From NCBI GenBank assembly GCA_023412715.1, contig JAEZCC010000020.1, positions 1 to 13,039 of the forward strand: a stretch of 13,039 bases of DNA, read 5' to 3'. The translations under genes were made by a program, and so were the position numbers. Of this stretch, positions 6,803 to 13,039 are shown one piece after another; position 1 is the stretch's first letter; each line of letters opens with the position of its first letter. The DNA comes from Bacillota bacterium (GTDB lineage Bacteria > Bacillota > Clostridia > Oscillospirales > Acutalibacteraceae). The notes under the pieces were generated by a model. It ran no database searches. It was not told the origin of the DNA and saw only the letters and a program-made list of their open reading frames with translations.

Positions 6803-6997
6803 ATGGCAGATAACAAGCAGCACGACACCCGCACCACCCGCCGCCCTGACTGTGTGACGGAAATCCGCATGGGCAATTCCGTCCTTGTCGTGTCCGGCTA
6901 TTTCAAGAAAGACACCACAACCACAGCCGCCGACAAAATGGCGCGGGTACTGGAAGCGGAAGCCGCTGCTACACAGGAGCCGACTTATCCGGCGTGA
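6803..6997 (+). CDS. tnpW: Transposon-encoded protein TnpW
   Basis: This 64-residue protein matches the TnpW type from Tn4451/Tn1549-like elements. Its core is RRPDCVTEIRMGNSVLVVSG, then YFKKDTTTTAADKMARVLEA (about 14-53). It has no transmembrane segment or enzymatic motif, and its function is not established; its constant position next to replication or recombination genes suggests an accessory role. ATG at 6803 follows AAAGGAG (6788-6794) at 8 bases. It ends the plus-strand run 2711-6997 and faces the small minus-strand gene. Confidence 0.85.
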   Translation: MADNKQHDTRTTRRPDCVTEIRMGNSVLVVSGYFKKDTTTTAADKMARVLEAEAAATQEPTYPA

Positions 6998-7009
6998 ACC
7001 GGGGCATGG

Positions 7010-7040
7010 AAAAGCGGCCATGCCAGGGAGCATGACCGCT
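7010..7040 (-). terminator. Rho-independent terminator of the small minus-strand gene
   Basis: Read on the minus strand, AGCGGTCATGC pairs with GCATGGCCGCT (11 bp) across a 6-base loop and is followed by TTTT. The only imperfect position is a G-U wobble in minus-strand RNA but a C-A mismatch in plus-strand RNA. That, and its place about 20 bases after the stop codon at 7062, assigns it to the minus-strand gene. A second plus-strand hairpin, GGCATGG/CCATGCC (7003-7024), shares its middle arm and could serve the convergent tnpW transcript. Confidence 0.75.
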
Positions 7041-7061
7041 GGAACGAAAATCGGAAGTGCT

Positions 7062-7262
7062 TTAGCAATTCTTAATCTCATTCTCTATAAAATAATTTGC
7101 AATTTCAAAGGCTTTTATTCTTCTCTTTGCCAATGTGATTTGTGATTTATAACGCTCGGAATTATCCTTTGATTCAAATGTTTTTACTGTTTCTCTTAGC
7201 TTGTGCAGAGTTGAATCAATTTGCCTTTTGGCCGCGGTTAATTCATCTATTGTATACTTCAT
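7062..7262 (-). CDS. Small conserved mobile-element protein of unknown function (66 aa)
   Basis: MKYTIDELTAAKRQIDSTLH is followed by a lysine- and arginine-rich, probably all-helical sequence ending IENEIKNC. I recall similar 60-70 residue proteins in many Firmicutes mobile elements, but no function. ATG at 7262 is chosen over the longer frame because AAAGGAG lies 5 bases upstream and an extended -10 promoter lies just behind it; homologs start with the same residues. It runs opposite to all other genes, is divergent from the serine recombinase and convergent with tnpW, and has its own terminator. Its DNA is AT-rich compared with its neighbours. Its leader and first 15 codons resemble the start of the methyltransferase gene at 647. 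Confidence 0.8.
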   Translation of the reverse strand: MKYTIDELTAAKRQIDSTLHKLRETVKTFESKDNSERYKSQITLAKRRIKAFEIANYFIENEIKNC

Positions 7263-7279
7263 GTTTTCTCCTTTAACTT

Positions 7280-7300
7280 CTGATTTTTTTGTTAAATCAG
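7280..7300 (-). promoter_or_regulatory. Inverted repeat in the 5' leader of the small minus-strand gene
   Basis: CTGATTT (7280-7286) and AAATCAG (7294-7300) form a perfect 7-bp inverted repeat with a 7-base spacer. It lies between the -10 element (7301-7306) and the ribosome binding site, which suits a repressor site over the transcription start or an mRNA hairpin. Confidence 0.5.
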
Positions 7301-7313
7301 AGTATACCACGGA
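7301..7313 (-). promoter_or_regulatory. Extended -10 promoter for the small minus-strand gene
   Basis: On the minus strand TCCGTGGTATACT contains an extended -10 (TG-G-TATACT). The -35 is weak (TAGAAA at 17 bases), as is often tolerated with an extended -10. The box TCCGTGGTA (7305-7313) recurs in the recombinase promoter. Confidence 0.6.
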
Positions 7314-7410
7314 GTTATGAACTTTTCTACTGCAAATATGGGACGACAACCCATACCATAAAAATCGGAAAATTGAAAAGCTGTAAAGAAGCAAATTTAA
7401 CGCTTTTGCC

Positions 7411-7465
7411 GCTGTACAGCCCCCGCCGTTCCGTGGTACAATGAAACCACGGAATAGTGGGGCTG
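7411..7465 (+). promoter_or_regulatory. Recombinase promoter embedded in nested inverted repeats
   Basis: The extended -10 TG-G-TACAAT (TACAAT at 7437-7442) lies inside a perfect 9-bp inverted repeat, TTCCGTGGT (7429-7437) and ACCACGGAA (7446-7454). That repeat is enclosed by CAGCCCC (7417-7423) and GGGGCTG (7459-7465). The 10-bp palindrome GCTGTACAGC (7411-7420) adjoins it where a -35 would be. The layout suggests an operator controlling the recombinase, or a recombinase binding site overlapping its promoter. No good -35 hexamer is visible. Confidence 0.65.
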
Positions 7466-7487
7466 GCTGTCGGAAACGGAGGATTTT

Positions 7488-9104
7488 ATGTTAAGACAAG
7501 CCACCCAAAACCTCATTACCGCCCTTTATCCGAGATTGTCCCACGAGGATGAATTGCAAGGCGAGAGTAATTCCATATCGAACCAAAAAAGGATACTCGA
7601 AACCTACGCAAAACAGAACGGCTTTACCAATCTGCGCTGGTACACCGACGACGGTTTTTCCGGCGCGAACTTCCAGCGGCCCGGATTTCAAGCCATGCTT
7701 GCGGACATTGAAGCCGGGAAAGTGGGTACGGTCATCGTCAAGGACATGAGCCGGTTAGGGCGAAACTACTTGCAGGTAGGGTTTTACACGGAAATGCTGT
7801 TCCCTCAAAAGGGTGTGCGTTTTATCGCTGTCAACGATAATGTGGACAGTGCCAGCGAGGGCATGGACAACGATTTTACCCCGCTGCGAAATCTGTTCAA
7901 TGAATGGCTGGTGAGAGATACGAGCAAGAAAATCAAGGCAGTGAAAAAGTCAAAAGGCATGAGCGGCAAGCCTGTTACCAGCAAGCCGGTTTACGGCTAT
8001 GTGATGGACGAGGACGAGAATTTTATTATAGACGAGGAAGCCGCCCCGGTGGTGCAGCAGATTTACCAGCTTTGCCTTGCCGGGAACGGCCCGACCAAGA
8101 TTGCCCGTATGCTGACGGAGCAGCAAATCCCCACGCCGGGGACGCTGGAATATCAGCGGACAGGCAGCACCCGCCGTTATCACCCAGGCTATGAGTGCAA
8201 ATGGGCGACCAACACCGTCGTTCATATCCTCGAAAACCGAGAGTACACCGGATGTCTGGTGAACTTCAAAACGGAAAAGCCTTCTTATAAGGTCAAGCAC
8301 AGCATAGAGAACCCCGTCGAGAAGCAGGCCATTTTCGAGAACCACCATGAGCCGATCATCGACAAGGAAACATGGGAACGGGTGCAGGAGTTACGCAAAC
8401 AGCGCAAACGCCCGAACCGCTACGATGAAGTGGGGCTGTTCTCCGGGATTTTGTTCTGCGCCGACTGCGGCCATGTGCTGTATCAGCAGCGGTATCAGAA
8501 CAAAGACCGCAAACAGGACTGCTACATCTGCGGCAGCTACAAGAAGCGCACCCGCAACTGTACGGCGCACTTTATCCGCACCGATCTGTTGACCGCTGGT
8601 GTCCTGGCAAATCTCCGGCAAGTGACCGAATACGCAGCCAAGCATGAGAGCCGGTTTGTGAAACTACTTGTCCAGCAGAACGAGATCGGCGGCAAGCGAA
8701 AGACCGCCGCAGCCATCAAGCAGCTTGAACAGGCGCAGGAACGCATTTCTGAAATCAGCCGCATTATCAAGCGGCTGTATGAGGACAATGTAAACGGCAA
8801 AATCAGCGATGAGCGTTTCATGGAACTGTCGGCTGACTACGAAGCCGAGCAAGCGGAGCTGAAAAAGAGAGCCGCCGCCCTGCAAGCCGAACTGGACAAG
8901 TCACAGGCAGCTACCGTCAACGCCGAGAAATTTATGGGCATTGTCCGCAAGCACCTTGCCTTTGAAGAACTGACCCCCACTCTCTTGCGGGAAATGATCG
9001 AGAAAATTGTGGTGCATGAGTGCAGCTATGATGAGAACGGCACCCGCAGGCAGGACATTGAGATTTATTACAGCTTTGTCGGCAAGATTGACTTGCCCGA
9101 ATAA
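7488..9104 (+). CDS. Large serine recombinase (TnpX/TndX type)
   Basis: This is a 538-residue site-specific recombinase, the likely integrase and excisionase of the IME. The catalytic domain starts with ALYPRLSHEDEL, where S18 is the expected nucleophile. The conserved arginines lie in KDMSRLGRN (85-93; R89 and R92). A recombinase domain follows (about 160-300), then a zinc ribbon with C324, C327, C345, C348 and C358. After that come a long charged coiled coil (about 403-475) and a C-terminal DUF4368-like region. Length and order match the TnpX family, whose members make circular forms without a separate excisionase in the cases studied. ATG at 7488 follows GGAGG (7478-7482) at 5 bases. It is the last gene before the interrupted maff2, consistent with lying next to the right end of the element. 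Confidence 0.93.
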   Translation: MLRQATQNLITALYPRLSHEDELQGESNSISNQKRILETYAKQNGFTNLRWYTDDGFSGANFQRPGFQAMLADIEAGKVGTVIVKDMSRLGRNYLQVGFYTEMLFPQKGVRFIAVNDNVDSASEGMDNDFTPLRNLFNEWLVRDTSKKIKAVKKSKGMSGKPVTSKPVYGYVMDEDENFIIDEEAAPVVQQIYQLCLAGNGPTKIARMLTEQQIPTPGTLEYQRTGSTRRYHPGYECKWATNTVVHILENREYTGCLVNFKTEKPSYKVKHSIENPVEKQAIFENHHEPIIDKETWERVQELRKQRKRPNRYDEVGLFSGILFCADCGHVLYQQRYQNKDRKQDCYICGSYKKRTRNCTAHFIRTDLLTAGVLANLRQVTEYAAKHESRFVKLLVQQNEIGGKRKTAAAIKQLEQAQERISEISRIIKRLYEDNVNGKISDERFMELSADYEAEQAELKKRAAALQAELDKSQAATVNAEKFMGIVRKHLAFEELTPTLLREMIEKIVVHECSYDENGTRRQDIEIYYSFVGKIDLPE

Positions 9105-9112
9105 CCGCCCGA

Positions 9113-9163
9113 CCTATCCGACACAATGGCCAAGTGTCGGATAGGAACGGCAAAATTTTTTGC
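9113..9163 (+). terminator. Perfect 12-bp hairpin after the recombinase gene
   Basis: CCTATCCGACAC (9113-9124) and GTGTCGGATAGG (9134-9145) form a perfect 12-bp stem with a 9-base loop. A six-T run (9156-9161) follows 10 bases later, within GCAAAA/TTTTGC (9150-9163). It is most simply the recombinase terminator, though the gap to the T run is longer than usual. Being within about 50-80 bases of the element end, it could also be part of the recombinase binding site. Confidence 0.6.
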
Positions 9164-9191
9164 ACTTCTATTGCTTCTTTATCACACATAA

Positions 9192-9287
9192 GCAAAAAGT
9201 CAGGGCATTAAACAGCTTATGGCAGGCGGCGGCGTGGCCCTGATCGGCATTACGCTGGTTCCTCTGCTCTCCAACTTGTTCGGCTGA
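9192..9287 (+). pseudogene. maff2: Maff2-like small membrane protein, C-terminal fragment interrupted by the IME
   Basis: The 31 residues before TGA (9285-9287) read AKSQGIKQLMAGGGVALIGI, then TLVPLLSNLFG. This is the C-terminus I recall for Maff2 family proteins, small T4SS membrane proteins with a pilin-like size. The frame has a TAA at 9189-9191 directly before the first matching residue, and there is no start codon with a ribosome site. The N-terminal half (roughly 40 residues) is missing and is not found in the 87 bases between the recombinase stop and this point. It is in the correct orientation and position before the virB6-like gene. If the IME excised precisely, the gene could be restored. 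Confidence 0.82.
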
Positions 9288-9305
9288 TGCCGACGCGAAA
9301 ACACT

Positions 9306-9331
9306 CCGCGCCCCCATTCACGGGGGCGCGG
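9306..9331 (+). promoter_or_regulatory. GC-rich intercistronic hairpin between maff2 and the virB6-like gene
   Basis: CCGCGCCCCC (9306-9315) and GGGGGCGCGG (9322-9331) form a perfect 10-bp stem with a 6-base loop and no T run. It ends one base before AAAGGAGG, the ribosome site of the next gene. It is too stable to be chance, and could protect the pilin-like mRNA from 3' decay or restrain translation of the next gene. Confidence 0.65.
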
Positions 9332-9349
9332 GAAAGGAGGTGATGCCGC

Positions 9350-10219
9350 TTGGATTTCATCAAGCAGCAAATTACCGAATGGCTGAAAGAAATACTCATC
9401 GGCGGCATCATGAATAACCTGTCGGGCATGTTCGACAACGTAAACAGTCAGGTCGGGCAGATCGCCTCTCAGGTGGGAACGACGCCGCAGGCGTGGAACA
9501 CCGGCATTTACAACATGATCCGGACCCTGTCCGAAAACGTCATGATGCCCATCGCGGGCCTGATCCTCGCGTTCGTCATGACGCTGGAACTGATCCAGAT
9601 CATCACCGACAAAAACAATTTTCACGACATTGAAAGCGCCGTTTTCTTTAAGTGGATTTTCAAAACGGCCTGCGCTATCCTCATCGTGACCAACACATGG
9701 AACATCGTCATGGGCATATTTGACGTGGCGCAGAGCGTTGTCAACAGCGCGGCGGGAATTATTGTTTCCGACACGTCCATCGACATCAGTTCCGTCACGG
9801 CAAACCTTCAGACGCGGCTCATGGCTATGGATCTCGGCCCCCTGTTTGGCTTGTGGTTCCAGAGCATTTTCGTGGGCTTTACCATGTGGGCGCTCACGAT
9901 CTGCATTTTCATCATCGTGTACGGGAGAATGATTGAAATCTATTTAGCCACTTCCATCGCGCCGATTCCAATGGCGACGATGCTGAACCGGGAATCGGGC
10001 GGCATGGGCCAGAATTATCTGCGCTCCCTGTTTGCGCTGGGATTTCAGGGCTTTCTCATCATCGTCTGCGTGGCGATTTACGCCGTTTTGGTAAAAAGCA
10101 TCAGCGTGAGCATGGACATCAGCAAGGCAATCTGGACATGCATGGGCTACACGGTGCTGCTGTGCTTTACGCTTTTTAAGACCGGAAGCCTCGCAAAATC
10201 AATTTTCAACGCGCATTGA
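9350..10219 (+). CDS. VirB6/TrbL-like conjugal transfer membrane protein
   Basis: This is a 289-residue polytopic membrane protein. An N-terminal amphipathic segment (DFIKQQITEWLKEILIGGIM) is followed by hydrophobic stretches at about 63-85, 104-125, 163-193, 227-248 and 262-278. SIAPIPMATM (202-211) is typical of TrbL/VirB6-like proteins of Tn1549-type ICEs. It would form part of the inner-membrane T4SS channel. The start is TTG at 9350, with AAAGGAGG (9333-9340) 9 bases upstream; an ATG at 9343 is in another frame. It follows the maff2 fragment and hairpin, and the next gene starts 15 bases after its stop. With maff2 interrupted, its transcription may depend on readthrough from the IME or on an unseen promoter. 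Confidence 0.87.
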   Translation: MDFIKQQITEWLKEILIGGIMNNLSGMFDNVNSQVGQIASQVGTTPQAWNTGIYNMIRTLSENVMMPIAGLILAFVMTLELIQIITDKNNFHDIESAVFFKWIFKTACAILIVTNTWNIVMGIFDVAQSVVNSAAGIIVSDTSIDISSVTANLQTRLMAMDLGPLFGLWFQSIFVGFTMWALTICIFIIVYGRMIEIYLATSIAPIPMATMLNRESGGMGQNYLRSLFALGFQGFLIIVCVAIYAVLVKSISVSMDISKAIWTCMGYTVLLCFTLFKTGSLAKSIFNAH

Positions 10220-10234
10220 CGGAGGTGATATTCA

Positions 10235-10642
10235 ATGCAGGACAAATTACAGGAGCTTTTTGACCGGCTGGATGCCAACCTTTCGGCGTTTCAGACGGCA
10301 TGGGAAGCAAAAAGCAAAACGGAACTGATAGACACATCCCGCGAGATCACCGCGATTAAGGACTCCCATTATTATCTGACCGAAAGTCACGGCTTTGAAT
10401 CGGAAGAAATCGACTATCTTCTCCTGTTTGAAAACCCTTTACAGGTTGTCGCGGACAAGTGGCTGGAACGCACGGAAGATCTGAGCGATTTCAGCTTTGC
10501 GCTCGACGAGGTGTTCGACAAGCAGGACGCGCTCCGGGATTACGAACGGAAGGAAAAACCGTCTGTGCTGGAACAGCTTCATCATACCGCCGATACTGCC
10601 GCGAAAGCCGCGTACCCGACAAAAGACCAGGAGGCGCGCTGA
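10235..10642 (+). CDS. DUF3848-like cytosolic protein of the T4SS operon
   Basis: This is a 135-residue acidic, probably helical protein with no signal peptide, membrane segment or catalytic motif. The middle (ESEEIDYLLLFENPLQVVAD, about 56-75) and the position between the virB6-like and prgI genes recall DUF3848 proteins of Tn1549-like ICEs. This is from memory and the match is loose. Function is unknown; a T4SS assembly or regulatory partner is plausible from context only. ATG at 10235 follows GGAGGTGAT (10221-10229). Its stop is one base before the prgI start. Confidence 0.6.
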   Translation: MQDKLQELFDRLDANLSAFQTAWEAKSKTELIDTSREITAIKDSHYYLTESHGFESEEIDYLLLFENPLQVVADKWLERTEDLSDFSFALDEVFDKQDALRDYERKEKPSVLEQLHHTADTAAKAAYPTKDQEAR

Positions 10643-10643
10643 C

Positions 10644-11102
10644 ATGGCCTATGTTCCCGTTCCCAAGGACCTGACAGCAGTGAAAACGAAGGTCCTGTTC
10701 AATTTAACAAAACGGCAGCTTGTCTGTTTCAGCGGCGGCGCGCTTGTCGGCGTACCGCTTTTCTTTTTGCTCAAGGGGCCAGCGGGTTTCAGCGCCGGAG
10801 CCGCTTCCCTCTGCATGGTGCTCGTCATGCTGCCGTTTTTCCTAACGGCCGTCTATGAGAAAAACGGCCTGCCGCTGGAAAAGATCATCCGCAACATCGT
10901 TCGGGTGCTGTTCCTCCGGCCGAAGCAGCGTCCCTATCAGACCAACAATTATTACGCCGTGCTCGCACGGCAAAGTAAACTCGACAAGGAGGTGCATCAA
11001 ATTGTCGGTAAAAAATCAAAAACCGCTCATAAATCGGTCGCTATCCCGCGCCGAAAGGCGTCAAATCGAAGCTGCCGTCACAAGAGCGCGACAGACCGAT
11101 AA
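10644..11102 (+). CDS. PrgI family T4SS membrane protein (VirB3-like)
   Basis: This is a 152-residue protein. It opens with MAYVPVPKDLTAVKTKVLFN, the usual start of PrgI proteins in these operons. Two transmembrane helices follow (about 25-43 and 49-68), then the ENGLPLEKIIRNIV segment and RPKQRPYQTNNYY. PrgI is the VirB3-like partner of VirB4 in Gram-positive T4SSs. ATG at 10644 lies one base after the preceding stop, with AGGAGG-like bases (10628-10633) as the ribosome site. The C-terminal 34 residues are very basic (PRRKASNRSCRHKSATDR) and overlap the VirB4 gene by 101 bases in another frame. This tail may be partly a by-product of the VirB4 leader sequence. Confidence 0.88.
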   Translation: MAYVPVPKDLTAVKTKVLFNLTKRQLVCFSGGALVGVPLFFLLKGPAGFSAGAASLCMVLVMLPFFLTAVYEKNGLPLEKIIRNIVRVLFLRPKQRPYQTNNYYAVLARQSKLDKEVHQIVGKKSKTAHKSVAIPRRKASNRSCRHKSATDR

Positions 11103-13039
11103 GAAAAAGCAGTCGGCACAGGACAGCATCCCGTTCCAGCGCATGTTCCCGGACGGAATCTGCCGCGTGACCGACAGCTATTACACGAAAACCGTTCAGT
11201 TTCAGGACATCAACTATCAGCTCAATCAGAACGAGGACAAAACCGCCTTTTTTGAGGGCTGGTGCGATTTCCTCAACTATTTCGACAGCTCCATCAAATT
11301 CCAGCTCTCATTTCTGAACCTCTCCGCAACGCGGGACAGTTTTGCAAGAAGCGTCACCATCCCTCCGCAGGGGGACGATTTCGACAGCCTGCGTTCGGAG
11401 TATACGGAAATGCTCCGGAATCAGCTTGCCAAAGGCAACAACGGCCTCATCAAAACCAAGTACCTGACCTTCGGCATCGAAGCGGACAGCCTGAAAGCGG
11501 CCAAACCCCGGCTGGAACGCGTCGAGATCGACATCCTCAACAACTTCAAACATCTCGGCGTGACATCCGCATCGCTGAACGGCGCAGACCGCCTGCGGTT
11601 GCTGCACGACATCTTCCGCATGGACGCGCCGGAACCGTTCCGCTTTTCGTGGGACTGGCTTGTTCCCTCCGGCCTCTCCGTCAAGGATTTCATCGCGCCC
11701 AACTCTTTCGAGTTCAAAAGCGGCAGCATGTTCGGCATGGGACATCAGGTTGGCGCGGTCAGTTTTCTCCAAATCCTCGCTCCGGAACTGAATGACCGGA
11801 TGCTGGCCGATTTTCTCGACATGGAATCCAGCCTCATCGTTACCATGCACATCCAATCCATCGACCAGGTGAGCGCCATCAAGACAGTGAAACGGAAAAT
11901 CACGGACCTCGATTCCATGAAGATTCAGGAGCAGAAAAAGGCCATCCGTTCCGGGTACGACATGGACATCATCCCCTCCGACCTCGCCACTTACGGCGAG
12001 GAAGCGAAAAAGCTTTTACAAGATTTACAGTCCCGCAATGAGCGCATGTTTCTCGTGACTTTCCTCGTCCTCAACGTGGCCGAGAACCGGCAGCGGCTCG
12101 ATAACAACGTATTTCAGGCAAGCTCCCTCGCGCAGAAATACAACTGCGCGTTGACCCGCCTCGACTTCCGGCAGGAAGAAGGGCTGATGAGCAGCCTGCC
12201 GCTCGGTCTGAATCAGGTGGAAATTCAGCGGGGCCTGACCACATCAAGCACCGCTATTTTTATCCCCTTTACCACACAGGAACTGTTCCAGACCGGGCGC
12301 GAGGCGCTGTACTGCGGGCTGAACGCTTTGAGCAACAACCTCATCATGGTCGATAGAAAACTCTTGAAAAACCCCAACGGCCTGATTCTCGGCACACCGG
12401 GCGCTGGTAAATCTTTCGCCGCCAAGCGCGAAATCGTCAATGTGTTCCTTGTCACAAACGACGACATCATCGTCTGCGACCCGGAGGCCGAATACGGCCC
12501 GCTGATCGAGCGTTTGCACGGGCAGATCATCAAAATATCGCCCGCGTCCACCGATTACATCAACCCGATGGACATCAACCTCAACTATTCCGAGGAAGAA
12601 AACCCGTTATCCTTGAAGTCCGATTTCATTCTGTCGCTCTGCGAGTTGATCGTCGGCGGCAAGGAAGGCTTACAGCCGGTGGAAAAAACGGTCATCGACC
12701 GCTGCGTCAGGCTGGTGTACCGGAATTACCTCAACGACCCGCGCCCGGAGAATATGCCGATTCTGGAGGATTTGTATAACGAGCTGCGGAGGCAGGACGA
12801 AAAGGAAGCGCAGTATATCGCCACGGCGCTGGAGATTTACGTCACCGGCTCCCTCAACGTGTTCAACCACCGCACTACTGTGAATGTGAAAAACCGTGTC
12901 ATCAGTTACGATATCCGGGAGCTTGGCAAGCAGCTCAAAAAAATCGGGATGCTCATCGTGCAGGATCAGGTCTGGAACCGCGTCACCGTCAACCGGGCCG
13001 TGGGAAAATCCACGCGCTACTATATCGACGAGTTCCATC
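11002..13039 (+). CDS. VirB4-family T4SS ATPase (3' end outside window)
   Basis: The frame is open without a stop from 11002 to the window end, giving the first 679 residues. VirB4 ATPases drive T4SS assembly and DNA transfer at the inner membrane. Walker A is GTPGAGKS (464-471) within GLILGTPGAGKSF; CDPEAEYGPLIERL lies about 30 residues later. The window ends in RYYIDEFH (672-679), the Walker B motif. The N-terminal half contains the typical SIPFQRMFPDGICRVTDSYY opening. The start is TTG at 11002, because AAGGAGGTG (10986-10994) lies at good spacing and MSVKNQKPLINRSLSRAERR fits the family as I recall it. It overlaps prgI by 101 bases. The ATPase motifs seen are intact. Confidence 0.93.
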   Translation, partial: MSVKNQKPLINRSLSRAERRQIEAAVTRARQTDKKKQSAQDSIPFQRMFPDGICRVTDSYYTKTVQFQDINYQLNQNEDKTAFFEGWCDFLNYFDSSIKFQLSFLNLSATRDSFARSVTIPPQGDDFDSLRSEYTEMLRNQLAKGNNGLIKTKYLTFGIEADSLKAAKPRLERVEIDILNNFKHLGVTSASLNGADRLRLLHDIFRMDAPEPFRFSWDWLVPSGLSVKDFIAPNSFEFKSGSMFGMGHQVGAVSFLQILAPELNDRMLADFLDMESSLIVTMHIQSIDQVSAIKTVKRKITDLDSMKIQEQKKAIRSGYDMDIIPSDLATYGEEAKKLLQDLQSRNERMFLVTFLVLNVAENRQRLDNNVFQASSLAQKYNCALTRLDFRQEEGLMSSLPLGLNQVEIQRGLTTSSTAIFIPFTTQELFQTGREALYCGLNALSNNLIMVDRKLLKNPNGLILGTPGAGKSFAAKREIVNVFLVTNDDIIVCDPEAEYGPLIERLHGQIIKISPASTDYINPMDINLNYSEEENPLSLKSDFILSLCELIVGGKEGLQPVEKTVIDRCVRLVYRNYLNDPRPENMPILEDLYNELRRQDEKEAQYIATALEIYVTGSLNVFNHRTTVNVKNRVISYDIRELGKQLKKIGMLIVQDQVWNRVTVNRAVGKSTRYYIDEFH

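Larger units (their letters stand above)
1..9191. mobile_element. Integrative mobilizable element (partial, left end outside window) carrying tet(W)
   Basis: This block holds a resistance cargo (tet(W) 3' end and a methyltransferase), a sigma-like and HTH_16 gene pair, mobC and a relaxase, a Cys-rich VLP protein, RepA_N and DnaC-like replication genes, TnpW, and a large serine recombinase as its last gene. It has processing and excision genes but no T4SS genes, which fits a mobilizable rather than self-transmissible element. The right boundary is inferred from the point where a Maff2-like reading frame resumes (9192). The exact crossover base is not visible because the other end lies upstream of the window. 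An alternative is a single composite ICE with an internal recombinase, but the truncated Maff2 frame argues against that. Confidence 0.8.
9192..13039 (+). mobile_element. Tn1549-like ICE conjugation (T4SS) operon, host of the nested IME
   Basis: The order maff2 fragment, VirB6/TrbL-like, DUF3848-like, PrgI, VirB4 is the familiar core T4SS run of Tn1549-family ICEs in Clostridia. The genes are all on the plus strand and closely spaced or overlapping, each with a strong GGAGG-type site. The operon continues beyond the window. The coupling protein and the rest of the ICE are not visible; they may lie upstream of the IME or downstream of the window. Confidence 0.82.

Noticed and set aside
7003..7024. 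Plus-strand attenuator downstream of tnpW formed by mutually exclusive hairpins
   Set aside because: The hairpins do overlap, but no plus-strand T run or downstream plus-strand gene follows closely. The wobble pattern fits a minus-strand terminator better.
11308..11856. Minus-strand open frame of 182 codons opposite virB4
   Set aside because: The plus frame is continuous VirB4; the minus frame has no domain or start signal.

Overview
The window looks like DNA from a gut-type Firmicute (class Clostridia). It has strong GGAGG-type ribosome binding sites, several TTG and GTG starts, mostly GC-rich coding sequence, and a gene set typical of Tn1549-family conjugative elements and Tn4451/TnpX-type serine-recombinase elements. 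No chromosomal housekeeping gene is visible, so species cannot be named.

The best reading is one mobile element nested inside another. Positions 1 to about 9191 are most of an integrative mobilizable element (IME). It starts with the 3' end of a tetracycline-resistance gene, tet(W), followed by an AT-rich SAM-dependent methyltransferase. Next come a sigma-region-4-like gene and an HTH_16 gene (1586-2213) closed by a strong terminator. A palindrome-rich noncoding stretch (about 2289-2710), the best candidate for oriT, leads into mobC and a MobA/MobP-type relaxase. A Cys-rich VLP protein, a RepA_N-type initiator, a DnaC-like ATPase and TnpW follow. A small AT-rich gene then runs on the minus strand, divergent from a large serine recombinase (7488-9104). 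The IME encodes its own nicking, replication and excision functions but no visible type IV secretion system (T4SS), so it would have to borrow one.

From about 9192 to the end the sequence is a second element: the T4SS operon of a Tn1549-like ICE. It opens with only the last 31 codons of a Maff2-like small membrane protein, with an in-frame stop directly before them. VirB6/TrbL-like, DUF3848-like, PrgI and VirB4 genes follow in close succession; the VirB4 gene runs off the window. The simplest explanation is that the serine recombinase inserted the IME into maff2, so the missing 5' half should lie upstream of the window next to the other IME end.

Main points of interest: the nested insertion interrupting maff2; a methyltransferase whose leader and first 15 codons match an intact small gene elsewhere in the same IME; two divergent promoters sharing a TCCGTGGTA box over an extended -10; a repA reading frame with a perfect Shine-Dalgarno before an ATC codon; a possible two-piece sigma factor; and the uncharacterised oriT-like region.
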